A stretch of DNA of 64,000 bases. It comes from Actinoalloteichus_B caeruleus. GTDB lineage: Bacteria > Actinomycetota > Actinomycetes > Mycobacteriales > Pseudonocardiaceae. This document shows, piece after piece, positions 7,730 through 14,412 of this stretch. A model generated the notes under the pieces. That model was not told the origin of the DNA and did not search any database. It worked only from the letters and a program-made list of their open reading frames with translations. Within the stretch, counting starts at the first letter, position 1. Each line of letters starts with the position of its first letter. The position numbers and the translations under genes were made by a program. The stretch lies in the NCBI RefSeq assembly GCF_000718005.1, contig NZ_JODV01000007.1. One strand, 5' to 3'.

Positions 7730-8041
7730 ATGTCCGAGGACACCGTGACGTTCGTCAACGTCCTGGAGGTCGAACCCGAGCGGCAGGAGGAACTGGTGGC
7801 GCTGCTCACCGAGGCCGTGGAGCAGGTGATCCGGCATCGTCCCGGGTTCCTCTCGACGGTGCTCTACGCCAGCGTCGACGGCCGACGGGTGATCAACCAC
7901 ACGAGCTGGCGAGCCGCCGAGGACGCCGCCGCGACCCAGAACGACCCGGACGCCGCCGCGTACGCGCGTCAGGTGTCGAGGATCGCCACCGCCACGCCGG
8001 GCCTCTACCGGGTCGCGGGGCGGACCGAGGTGGGGAGGTGA
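7730..8041 (+). CDS. Antibiotic biosynthesis monooxygenase (ABM) domain protein
   Basis: This 103-residue single-domain protein has the ferredoxin-like ABM fold. It starts DTVTFVNVLEVEPERQEELV, continues with LLTEAVEQVIRHRPGFLSTVLY, a 'RRVINHTSW' strand, and ends in a short polar tail. ABM dimers are cofactor-independent oxygenases or heme-degrading/quinol-handling proteins; the substrate here cannot be told. It is divergent from the SigJ/ECF41 sigma factor, a typical partner position, and is translationally coupled to the DoxX-like gene, whose GTG overlaps its stop codon (GTGA at 8038-8041). The ATG at 7730 has a purine-rich GGAAGGGGCAGGG upstream. Confidence 0.85.
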   Translation: MSEDTVTFVNVLEVEPERQEELVALLTEAVEQVIRHRPGFLSTVLYASVDGRRVINHTSWRAAEDAAATQNDPDAAAYARQVSRIATATPGLYRVAGRTEVGR

Positions 8042-8391
8042 CGGCGGCGCTGGGCGTGCTGGTCGTCGCGATCACGGTCGCGCTCAACCTGGGGATCGCC
8101 GTCGCCGACTTCGCTCGTGCCCGGTTCGTCCTCGCGAACTCGGCGGAGGTCGGGGTCCCGGAGCGGTGGCTGCCGGCCCTGGCGACCCTGAAGGCCGCCG
8201 GCGCGCTCGGCCTGGTCCTCGGCCTCCTCGGCCTGGGGTGGCTCGGGGTGGCGGCTGCCACCGGGCTGGTGCTGTTCTACCTGGGCGCGATCGTGGCCCA
8301 CGTCCGCGCCCGTGTCCTCCACAACATCGCCTTCCCCGCCCTGTTCCTCGGCTTCGCGGTGGCCTCGCTCGTGGTCCTGCTCCTGCGGTGA
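8038..8391 (+). CDS. DoxX-like membrane protein
   Basis: This 117-residue protein has four predicted membrane helices: LGVLVVAITVALNLGIAVA, LKAAGALGLVLGLLGL, LGVAAATGLVLFYLGAIVAH and ALFLGFAVASLVVLLLR. The linking sequence 'VPERWLPALATLKAAGALGL' is characteristic of DoxX-like proteins of actinobacteria. Family members are linked to redox or membrane-integrity functions with little direct biochemistry. It overlaps the ABM gene by 4 nt and must be co-transcribed with it, so it belongs to the presumed SigJ/ECF41 regulon. It ends just before the hairpin shared with the converging xthA. Confidence 0.82.
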   Translation: MTAALGVLVVAITVALNLGIAVADFARARFVLANSAEVGVPERWLPALATLKAAGALGLVLGLLGLGWLGVAAATGLVLFYLGAIVAHVRARVLHNIAFPALFLGFAVASLVVLLLR

Positions 8392-8457
8392 CCGAGGGCT
8401 CGTCGAGCCGGCGGGACCGGTGTGGGGGAGGTCGACGGCGGCCCGTCCCGACCAACG

Positions 8458-8482
8458 GCGGGTACGGCCAGGCCGTACCCGC
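8458..8482. terminator. Bidirectional hairpin between doxX-like gene and xthA
   Basis: GCGGGTACGGC and GCCGTACCCGC form a perfect 11-bp stem with a CAG loop, 12 bp past the stop of xthA and 67 bp past that of the doxX-like gene. It sits where two converging genes meet and probably terminates both. Confidence 0.65.
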
Positions 8483-8494
8483 GCGGGATGCCCG

Positions 8495-9301
8495 TCAGTC
8501 GACCGACCAGTCGTAGGTGATGGTGACGGGGGCGTGGTCGCTCCAGCGTTCGACGTGGCTGGCCGCCCGCTCCACGACGGCGGAGGTGGCCCGCTCCGCG
8601 AGGCCCGGGGTGGCCACCTGGTAGTCGATGCGCCACCCGGAGTCGTTGTCGAAGGCCCGCCCCCGGTAGGACCACCAGGTGTACGGGCCGGGCCCCTCCG
8701 GGTGCGACCGCCGGTGGACGTCCACGTACCCGGCCTCGTCGAACACCCGGCCGAGCCAGGCCCGCTCCTCGGGGAGGAACCCCGCCGCCTTCCGGTTGGC
8801 CTTCCAGTTCTTCAGGTCGATCTCCTGGTGCGCGATGTTCCAGTCACCGCACACCAGCACCTCCTGACCACTGGCCTCGCTCTTCTCCCGCCGCTCCACC
8901 AGGTAGGCGTAGAAGGACTCCATGAACCGTTCCTTCTCGTCCTGCCGAGGGGTGCCCACCTCACCGCTGGGCAGGTAGAGACTGGCGACGACGAGACCGG
9001 GGAACTCGATCTCCACGTAACGGCCGGACCGGTCGAACTCGCTGTCACCGAAGCCGACGCGCACCGCCTCCGGTGCCTGGCGGCTGAGCAGTGACACACC
9101 GGCCCGCCCCTTCTGGTCGGACTCGGCGTGCACGGTGTGCCAGCCCTCGGGTGTGCGGATCGCCGCCGGCAGGTCCTCCGGGTTCGCCCGCACCTCCTGG
9201 AGGCAGATCACGTCCGCCGAGGTCGTGGCCAGCCACTCCTGGTAGCCCTTCTTGGCGGCGGCGCGGAGACCGTTGACGTTGACCGTGGATACCGTCAGCA
9301 C
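8495..9301 (-). CDS. xthA: Exodeoxyribonuclease III
   Basis: This 268-residue enzyme is of the exonuclease III/AP endonuclease (EEP) family, which cleaves abasic sites and 3'-blocked ends in base-excision repair. Motifs in order are NVNGLRAA (residues 8-15), ICLQEVRA with the metal-binding Glu, GRYVEIEF, 'VCGDWNIAH' (catalytic Asp and Asn), the GYVDVHR/'YTWWSYRGRAFDNDSGWRID' specificity loop, and the C-terminal SDHAPV with the catalytic Asp-His. Length and motifs fit an intact enzyme. The GTG at 9301 gives an N-terminus beginning directly with the first strand. Its upstream region consists of one copy of the 121-bp repeat, so its promoter may lie in or next to that repeat. Confidence 0.92.
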   Translation of the reverse strand: MLTVSTVNVNGLRAAAKKGYQEWLATTSADVICLQEVRANPEDLPAAIRTPEGWHTVHAESDQKGRAGVSLLSRQAPEAVRVGFGDSEFDRSGRYVEIEFPGLVVASLYLPSGEVGTPRQDEKERFMESFYAYLVERREKSEASGQEVLVCGDWNIAHQEIDLKNWKANRKAAGFLPEERAWLGRVFDEAGYVDVHRRSHPEGPGPYTWWSYRGRAFDNDSGWRIDYQVATPGLAERATSAVVERAASHVERWSDHAPVTITYDWSVD

Positions 9302-9327
9302 TCCGCGAGACTACAAGCCACCCGAGG

Positions 9328-9448
9328 CGGGCGGAGGGCCCCCAACCAGGGGGTATGTCACACCCGGGCGCGCGGCCGGCACCAGTGGGGTGACCGGCGC
9401 GGGGGTCAGCGGCACAGCTCCCCGGAGACGTGCCGCAGGTCTCCGTCG
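9328..9448. repeat. 121-bp direct repeat, copy A
   Basis: This segment is identical to 11227-11347 except for two substitutions (CAACC/CGACC and GGCGCG/GGTGCG), in the same orientation with a 1,899-bp period. In copy B the segment holds the last 14 codons of a minus-strand gene plus about 80 bp downstream. Copy A carries the same gene tail with no gene body, joined to an unrelated XRE-like fragment. The two copies bracket the peptide/methyltransferase pair. Confidence 0.95.
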
Positions 9449-9535
9449 GTGCCCTGCCTCCAGCCGGCTGGTGTTCGGCGCGTCGAGGCCGCTCACGGCG
9501 TCGATCTGGGCAAGGTTCCAGTCGTGTTCTCGCAT
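9449..9535 (-). pseudogene. Truncated XRE-type helix-turn-helix fragment
   Basis: The minus-strand frame from the ATG at 9535 reads MREHDWNLAQIDAVSGLDAP followed by NTSRLEAGHRR, and then runs into repeat copy A, where the frame loses all resemblance to a protein. 'LAQIDAVSGL..PNTSRLEAG' aligns by eye with the helix-turn-helix of XRE/Cro-type regulators, whose second helix typically ends in S-R-x-E-x-G. Only about 29 codons remain, so the ligand or dimerisation part has been lost, apparently by the event that placed the repeat here. Its start codon lies inside a 16-bp tandem repeat. The assignment rests on one short motif. Confidence 0.4.
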
Positions 9536-9567
9536 AGTCGCGTTCTCGCGTAGTCGCGTTGTCGCAT
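9520..9567. repeat. Three 16-bp tandem repeats (iteron-like)
   Basis: Three head-to-tail units follow the pattern AGTCGYGTTSTCGCRT: 9520-9535, 9536-9551 and 9552-9567, with only one or two differences between units. They lie between the truncated XRE fragment and the peptide gene at 9654, overlapping the fragment's start codon. A multi-site operator for the original XRE regulator is the simplest reading. Confidence 0.7.
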
Positions 9568-9653
9568 AACTCGCTCCGGCCTGATGTCTTCCACGGCGAT
9601 ACCGCGTTCCGGCAGTCTGAAGCGGCGATCATTCAGCGACAGGAGGGGCCGAG

Positions 9654-9767
9654 GTGGGCAAACGCGACGCGGACCGAGATGGACAGGGCGAACCGCAGCC
9701 GGACAAGTGGGAGAACTGGGGGGAGAAGGATGACGGCAACAAGCACGACGGCGACGACAAGGAGTAG
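9654..9767 (+). CDS. Short Asp/Lys-rich peptide, candidate imiditide-type RiPP precursor
   Basis: A 37-codon gene starts at the GTG at 9654, seven bases after a perfect AGGAGG (9641-9646), and ends at the TAG at 9765-9767, directly against the start of the methyltransferase gene. The peptide begins VGKRDADRDGQGEPQPDKWE and continues NWGEKDDGNKHDGDDKE. It has nine Asp, four Glu, seven Lys/Arg and three Asp-Gly pairs, the dipeptide most prone to aspartimide formation. No signal peptide, Cys or Ser/Thr is present, so it is not a lanthipeptide. Imiditides are RiPPs made by just a charged precursor and a PIMT-like methyltransferase that converts an Asp into aspartimide, and the layout here matches. 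I infer that function from layout and composition. Confidence 0.65.
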   Translation: MGKRDADRDGQGEPQPDKWENWGEKDDGNKHDGDDKE

Positions 9768-10880
9768 GTGACCGTGACCGAATGGCGCGAACGGTTGCCC
9801 GTGCCGCGTGAGCGGTTCATCCCGGCCGTGGTGTGGGTCGAGGACCCCACCTCGGACGGCTTCACCTCGGTGACCCGCGAGGACGACGAAACCCGCTGGC
9901 GTGCTCTGGTCGAGCAGGACGAACCGGTTGTCACTCAGGTAGATGACGGTCAGACGCGGCCCGGCGAGGTCGGTCTCCAGCCGTCCAGCTCGTGCAGTCA
10001 ACCGTCGCTGGTCGCCGCCATGCTCGACCATCTCGACGTGCGCGAGGGTCACCGGGTCCTGGAGATCGGGACCGGTACCGGCTGGAACGCCGCTCTGCTG
10101 TCCGAGCGCGTCGGGAAGGGCGGGCACGTGGTGTCGGTCGAGGTGGACCCTGTCCTCGCCGACACCGCACGCCGTGCGCTGACTCGTGCTGGCCATCGCC
10201 CCGTCGTGGCGACGGCGGACGGCACCGAGGGGTACCCACCCGGTGCCCCGTACGACCGCGTGATCTGCACGGCTTCGGTCCGGAGGATCCCTCGATCGTG
10301 GATCGACCAGACACGGCCAGGCGGCGTGATCGTGAGCCCGTGGGGTACCGACTACGGGGATGACGCGCTGACCCGGCTGGAAGTCCACGAGGACGGCTCG
10401 GCGGCCGGCCGGTTGGGTGTGAGCCTGGCGTTCATGCGTGTTCGCCACCAGCGACGGGTCTACCTCGACCCCACCGATGACGAGGCACGCGAGGCGGACA
10501 GGAGCGTGACCACACTCGGCGGACGTGAACTGTTCGAGGTGACCGCGTTCCCTCGTGCGGCCCTCACGATCGGGCTCCGGGTGCCGAGTTGCTATCTCAC
10601 CGTGGAAGACCTGGACGACGACCACCGGATGATCGAGTTCCACGACGCGGGTTCTCGGTCGTGGGCACGGGTAGCGATGGTGCGTGGTGCCGACGCGTTC
10701 GAGGTCCGGCAGCGTGGCCCCCGCCGACTGTGGGACGAAGTGGACGCGGCGTACTCCTGGTGGCTCGACGCTGGCAAGCCGACCTCGGACCGGTACGGGC
10801 TCACGGTTCAACAGGATGGCACGCACGACGTGTGGCTCGACGCGCCGGACAGCCAGCTCCGGTGGTCACTCGGCCTCTGA
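9768..10880 (+). CDS. Protein-L-isoaspartate O-methyltransferase homologue (RiPP-type)
   Basis: This 370-residue protein has a PIMT catalytic domain: SCSQPSLVAAMLDHL, then motif I VLEIGTGTGWNAALLSERVG (about residues 97-116), the acidic loop VVSVEVDPVLADTARRAL, and YDRVICTASVRRIPRSW followed by 'RPGGVIVSPW'. Housekeeping PIMTs are about 210-220 residues and repair isoaspartate. This one carries an extra C-terminal domain of about 150 residues (TTLGGRELFEVTAFPRAALT to the end, with a Trp-rich helix 'WDEVDAAYSWWLD'), as in PIMT homologues that modify RiPP precursors. It starts at the GTG at 9768, abutting the stop of the Asp-rich peptide gene, or at the GTG at 9774. Either way the two are translationally coupled. 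The peptide is its likely substrate. Confidence 0.85.
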   Translation: MTVTEWRERLPVPRERFIPAVVWVEDPTSDGFTSVTREDDETRWRALVEQDEPVVTQVDDGQTRPGEVGLQPSSSCSQPSLVAAMLDHLDVREGHRVLEIGTGTGWNAALLSERVGKGGHVVSVEVDPVLADTARRALTRAGHRPVVATADGTEGYPPGAPYDRVICTASVRRIPRSWIDQTRPGGVIVSPWGTDYGDDALTRLEVHEDGSAAGRLGVSLAFMRVRHQRRVYLDPTDDEAREADRSVTTLGGRELFEVTAFPRAALTIGLRVPSCYLTVEDLDDDHRMIEFHDAGSRSWARVAMVRGADAFEVRQRGPRRLWDEVDAAYSWWLDAGKPTSDRYGLTVQQDGTHDVWLDAPDSQLRWSLGL

Positions 10881-11226
10881 TCGGCCGGAGCCCGAGGTCG
10901 CGACGAACCCTCCAGGACGCGGAGGCGGCTCCGTCGCCCGCCGGTGCGCCCGGCACTCTGTCCGCGTGCTGGGCCCGAGCGATCCGCTCGCTCACCGGCC
11001 AGCATCCGCCTCGACCGTGCGTCGAGCCGAACCAGCGCGTCAACCCGTGACCGTCACCCGCGGCTGCCGTCATCGAGCGGGGACCGGCGGCGCACGCGGC
11101 GCGGCCGCGAACTGGTGGCGCTCGTCCGTGCGGTTCGGCGGCCGGGCCGTGCCGTAGCGCTGTGCGCGCGTCCGGTCGCGAGTCGAGGACGTCGCTGAAC
11201 ACCGATCGGACGCCACGGTAGGTCGC
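10881..11226. other. Gene-free stretch after the methyltransferase
   Basis: These 346 bases hold no convincing gene. Frames open on the minus strand lack recognisable motifs and a ribosome binding site. The stretch ends exactly at repeat copy B and may be the residue of lost genes of the inserted segment. Confidence 0.5.
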
Positions 11227-11347
11227 CGGGCGGAGGGCCCCCGACCAGGGGGTATGTCACACCCGGGCGCGCGGCCGGCACCAGTGGGGTGACCGGTGCG
11301 GGGGTCAGCGGCACAGCTCCCCGGAGACGTGCCGCAGGTCTCCGTCG
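11227..11347. repeat. 121-bp direct repeat, copy B
   Basis: This is the second copy of the repeat at 9328-9448, with 119 of 121 bases identical. On the minus strand it comprises the final 14 codons and stop (11305) of the gene at 11305-11652 plus 78 bp of downstream DNA. A repeat that carries the 3' end of an intact gene at one border only is what site-specific or homologous insertion at a gene's 3' end leaves behind. Confidence 0.95.
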
Positions 11348-11652
11348 TCGATCCACCGGCCGTTGCCCAGCTTGCGGAAGCCGTTCTCCACCGTCTCCTG
11401 GGTGCCGGTCACCACTCCCCGGTCGAGGCCACCGATGGTGGGCTCGTCGTGCGCCGGCCCCGCTCGGACCGGGGAGTGACCGGCCACCACCTCGTACTCG
11501 CAGGGGCTGCCGAACAGGGGCCGCAGCCGGCGTTCCTGGTGGGCCGCCCCGTCCCCGCTCTGGTCCATGACGATGACACCGACCCCGAGGACCGTCGCTC
11601 CCACCAGAGCCCATACCCGCTTCGACGCCACCTCGACCATCCCCCGATCCAC
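11305..11652 (-). CDS. Small membrane-anchored hypothetical protein
   Basis: This 115-residue protein has one N-terminal hydrophobic helix (RVWALVGATVLGVGVIVM) and a polar remainder containing ERRLRPLFGSPCEYEVVAGH and a C-terminal RWIDDGDLRHVSGELC-R. A single-pass or secreted protein is likely; I recognise no family. Two Cys residues could pair outside the cell. The GTG at 11652 and the ATG at 11640 are both possible starts. Its last codons and downstream region form copy B of the 121-bp repeat. The duplicated tail next to xthA suggests that this gene and xthA were once neighbours before about 1.9 kb was inserted. Confidence 0.55.
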   Translation of the reverse strand: MDRGMVEVASKRVWALVGATVLGVGVIVMDQSGDGAAHQERRLRPLFGSPCEYEVVAGHSPVRAGPAHDEPTIGGLDRGVVTGTQETVENGFRKLGNGRWIDDGDLRHVSGELCR

Positions 11653-11818
11653 CAGGTCGCCCGTCAGAGAACCGCGGTTCCAGGTTGGGTCACCTCGGCG
11701 GCCACTACCGACCCACTCCCGCCGAATCCACTCGTTCGGGGGTCCACGGCTCGGACGCCGGGCGGGTGCGCGGGGGCGGGCGCGGCGTGCGTGGCCGTCC
11801 TGGAGGAGCGGGAACGCC

Positions 11819-11854
11819 GTCGGCCCCCGAACCCGTGGGGGTTCGGGGGCCGAC
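11819..11854 (-). terminator. Terminator of icd
   Basis: GTCGGCCCCCGAACCC and GGGTTCGGGGGCCGAC form a perfect 16-bp stem with a 4-nt loop, 36 bp past the stop codon of icd. There is no long U-tract, as is common in GC-rich actinomycetes. Confidence 0.8.
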
Positions 11855-11890
11855 TCGGGTGCCGTGCCGGAGGGGGCGTCGTGCCCTCGG

Positions 11891-13114
11891 TCAGGCGGCG
11901 ACCTTCCTGGCCAGGTTCTCGTCCAGGGTCGCCAGGAACTCCTCGGTGGTCTGGAACGGCGTGTCGCCGCCGACCAGGAGGGCGAGGTCCTTGGTCATCT
12001 TGCCGCTCTCGACGGTCTCGATGACGACCTTCTCCAGCGTCTGCGCGAAGCCGACGACCTCGGGGGTGTTGTCCAGCTTGCCCCGGTGGGCCAGGCCCCG
12101 GGTCCAGGCGAAGATCGAGGCGATCGGGTTCGTGGAGGTGGGCTTGCCCTGCTGGTGCTGCCGGTAGTGCCGGGTCACCGTGCCGTGGGCGGCCTCGGCC
12201 TCGACGGTGCGCCCGTCGGGGCTCATCAGCACGGAGGTCATCAGACCGAGGGAGCCGAAGCCCTGCGCCACCGTGTCGGACTGCACGTCACCGTCGTAGT
12301 TCTTGCAGGCCCACACGTAGCCGCCCTCCCACTTCATGGCGGCGGCCACCATGTCGTCGATGAGGCGGTGCTCGTAGGTGAGGCCCTTGGCGTCGAACTC
12401 GGCCTTGAACTCCTTCTCGAAGATCTCGGCGAACACGTCCTTGAACATGCCGTCGTAGGCCTTGAGGATGGTGTTCTTGGTCGACATGTAGACCGGGTAG
12501 CCGCGCTGCAGGCCGTAGGAGAAGGACGCGCGGGCGAAGTCCTCGATCGACTTCCGGTAGTTGTACATGCCGAGGGCGACGCCGCCGCCCTCCGGGAAGT
12601 TCGCGACCTCCAGCTCGATCGGCTCGCCCTCACCCTCCGGGGTGTAGGTGATGGTGACGGTGCCCGGGCCGGGGACCTTGAAGTCACTGGCCTTGTACTG
12701 GTCGCCGTGGGCGTGCCGGCCGATGATGATCGGCTGCGTCCAGCCCGGCACCAGCCGGGGGATGTTCGAGATGATGATCGGCTCGCGGAAGACGACGCCA
12801 CCGAGGATGTTGCGGATGGTGCCGTTCGGGCTCCGCCACATCTTCTTCAGGCCGAACTCCTCGACCCGCGCCTCGTCCGGCGTGATGGTGGCGCACTTGA
12901 CGCCCACCCCGTGCTTGTTGATCGCGTTGGCCGCGTCGACCGTGATCTGGTCGTCGGTGGCGTCCCGGCTCTCGATGCCCAGGTCGTAGTACTCAAGGTC
13001 GACGTCCAGGTAGGGGTGGACGAGCTTGTCCTTGATGAACTGCCAGATGATCCTGGTCATCTCGTCGCCGTCGAGCTCGACGACCTTGCCCTCTACCTTG
13101 ATCTTGCTGCTCAT
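11891..13114 (-). CDS. icd: NADP-dependent isocitrate dehydrogenase (dimeric type)
   Basis: This 407-residue enzyme oxidatively decarboxylates isocitrate to 2-oxoglutarate in the TCA cycle, producing NADPH. It begins KIKVEGKVVELDGDEMTRII, the start of the eukaryote-like homodimeric (subfamily II) enzyme, not the monomeric 740-residue form. Other family motifs are KCATITPDEARVEEF, 'SPNGTIRNILGGVVFREPI' (substrate Ser and Arg), 'TKNTILKAYDGMFKDVF', 'YEHRLIDDMVA' and 'CKNYDGDVQSDTVAQGFGSL' (metal-binding Asp residues), with 'EAAHGTVTRHY' in the NADP site. The ATG at 13114 gives the standard N-terminus. The gene is monocistronic with a strong hairpin after it. It acts with sucCD and mdh, also in this window, in the TCA cycle. 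Confidence 0.95.
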   Translation of the reverse strand: MSSKIKVEGKVVELDGDEMTRIIWQFIKDKLVHPYLDVDLEYYDLGIESRDATDDQITVDAANAINKHGVGVKCATITPDEARVEEFGLKKMWRSPNGTIRNILGGVVFREPIIISNIPRLVPGWTQPIIIGRHAHGDQYKASDFKVPGPGTVTITYTPEGEGEPIELEVANFPEGGGVALGMYNYRKSIEDFARASFSYGLQRGYPVYMSTKNTILKAYDGMFKDVFAEIFEKEFKAEFDAKGLTYEHRLIDDMVAAAMKWEGGYVWACKNYDGDVQSDTVAQGFGSLGLMTSVLMSPDGRTVEAEAAHGTVTRHYRQHQQGKPTSTNPIASIFAWTRGLAHRGKLDNTPEVVGFAQTLEKVVIETVESGKMTKDLALLVGGDTPFQTTEEFLATLDENLARKVAA

Positions 13115-13336
13115 GGCGCCGGAGCGCTCCTCTCCCGTGTCACCGCGTACCGTCCAAGCGGTACAAGCGTACTGGTATACGTGCGGTGCTGGACAGGGCG
13201 TCGTCCACGAATCACGGTTCGGTCTGACGGCTCGCCGCCCGCTCCACGTCGACGACACCCGGTGCCGACGACCCGTGCCGGGCGTGTCTCGCGGACCCTC
13301 TAACCTCCCAAGATCGGGTGATCTTCGGGAGGGCAC

Positions 13337-14143
13337 ATGGCGACGGGGCCGACACACGCCATCAGCGGGCTGGCCACCTGGGCAGCGGTGACGGCCCTGG
13401 CCAACACGCACAGCATAGGCCAGCTGTCCCCGAAGACCTGGGTGGTCGGGGCCACCCTGGCCTCGGGCGCCGCGCTCCTCCCCGACATCGACCACCCCAA
13501 CTCGACGGTGGCCCGCACCTTCGGCTCGGCCAGCAGGGGCGTCTCGGCCGCCGTGAACACCATCAGCGGCTGGGTCTACAAGGTCACCAAGACGAAGAAG
13601 GACTCCAACCGGGACGGCGGCCACCGGGGGCTGACCCACACCCTCGTGTTCGCCCTGCTGATGGGGGTCGTGACGACGGCCGTCGTCCAGGCCAGCGACG
13701 GCGGGGCCCTCGCCGTCCTGATGTTCGTCTTCGCCGGGCTGGCGATCCGGGGGATCATGCACCAGTGGTGCCCCCGCCGGGACGCCACCCTGATCACGGT
13801 GGCCTCGTTGGTGCTGACCGTGCTCTGCTGGGCCTGGGCCGGCACCGAACCGCACAACCCGGCGGTGTTCGGCGTCGCGGTGATCCTGGGCTGCACGGCG
13901 CACTACCTGGGGGACGCGATCACCCAGCAGGGCTGTTCGATGTTCTGGCCGGTGCCCATCAAATGGAAGACCTGGTATCCGGTCCGGTTACCCAAGGCCT
14001 TCCGAATGAGCACCGGGAGCAAGGTGGAAATGGTCGTCGTACTGCCACTGCTCACGGTCGCCGCGACCATTCTCTCGGCCATCGTCCTCTACCGAACGGG
14101 GGCGGCCCCATGGCTCGCCGAGTTGGGGATCCTGAACCGCTAG
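13337..14143 (+). CDS. YdjM-like metal-dependent hydrolase (membrane-bound)
   Basis: This 268-residue protein is of the YdjM/DUF457 family, integral membrane proteins annotated as metal-dependent hydrolases. The conserved His/Asp motifs are visible: 'GPTHAISGLATW' at residues 4-15, GAALLPDIDHPNSTVAR (about 48-64), and 'GGHRGLTHTLVFALLM' (about 95-110). Four to five hydrophobic helices follow, including ALAVLMFVFAGLAIRGI and a C-terminal VVVLPLLTVAATILSAIVLY. The substrate is unknown; the E. coli member is induced by DNA damage. The ATG at 13337 is preceded by GGGAGG. It diverges from icd across about 220 bp. Confidence 0.85.
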   Translation: MATGPTHAISGLATWAAVTALANTHSIGQLSPKTWVVGATLASGAALLPDIDHPNSTVARTFGSASRGVSAAVNTISGWVYKVTKTKKDSNRDGGHRGLTHTLVFALLMGVVTTAVVQASDGGALAVLMFVFAGLAIRGIMHQWCPRRDATLITVASLVLTVLCWAWAGTEPHNPAVFGVAVILGCTAHYLGDAITQQGCSMFWPVPIKWKTWYPVRLPKAFRMSTGSKVEMVVVLPLLTVAATILSAIVLYRTGAAPWLAELGILNR

Positions 14144-14412
14144 CGGCACCGCTCGACCATCGGTGCTGGTGGCGGGCACATTTCCGTCCCACCAGTTCGT
14201 CGATCCGTTCGACGAACCCTTCGTTCGAGGCCGCGACGAACAACCGGCCGAGCGCGACCGGAAGTGTTCCGCCACCCTTTTTCCCAATACGGGGAGACAC
14301 CAGCGACGACCACCCGAACAGCGCAATCTTTCCTCGGATCGGATCTGTTGGTGGGGAATTTTCCTCCGTAGCGTGCGGAATGCCAGCACCTGTCGAAGGG
14401 AGTGCTCACCAC

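Noticed and set aside
9559..9771. A 70-codon frame overlapping the Asp-rich peptide gene
   Set aside because: It uses another frame without a ribosome binding site; the 9654-9767 frame has a perfect one and abuts the methyltransferase.
11567..13303. A 578-codon plus-strand frame over icd
   Set aside because: Mirror image of icd, whose protein matches its family end to end.
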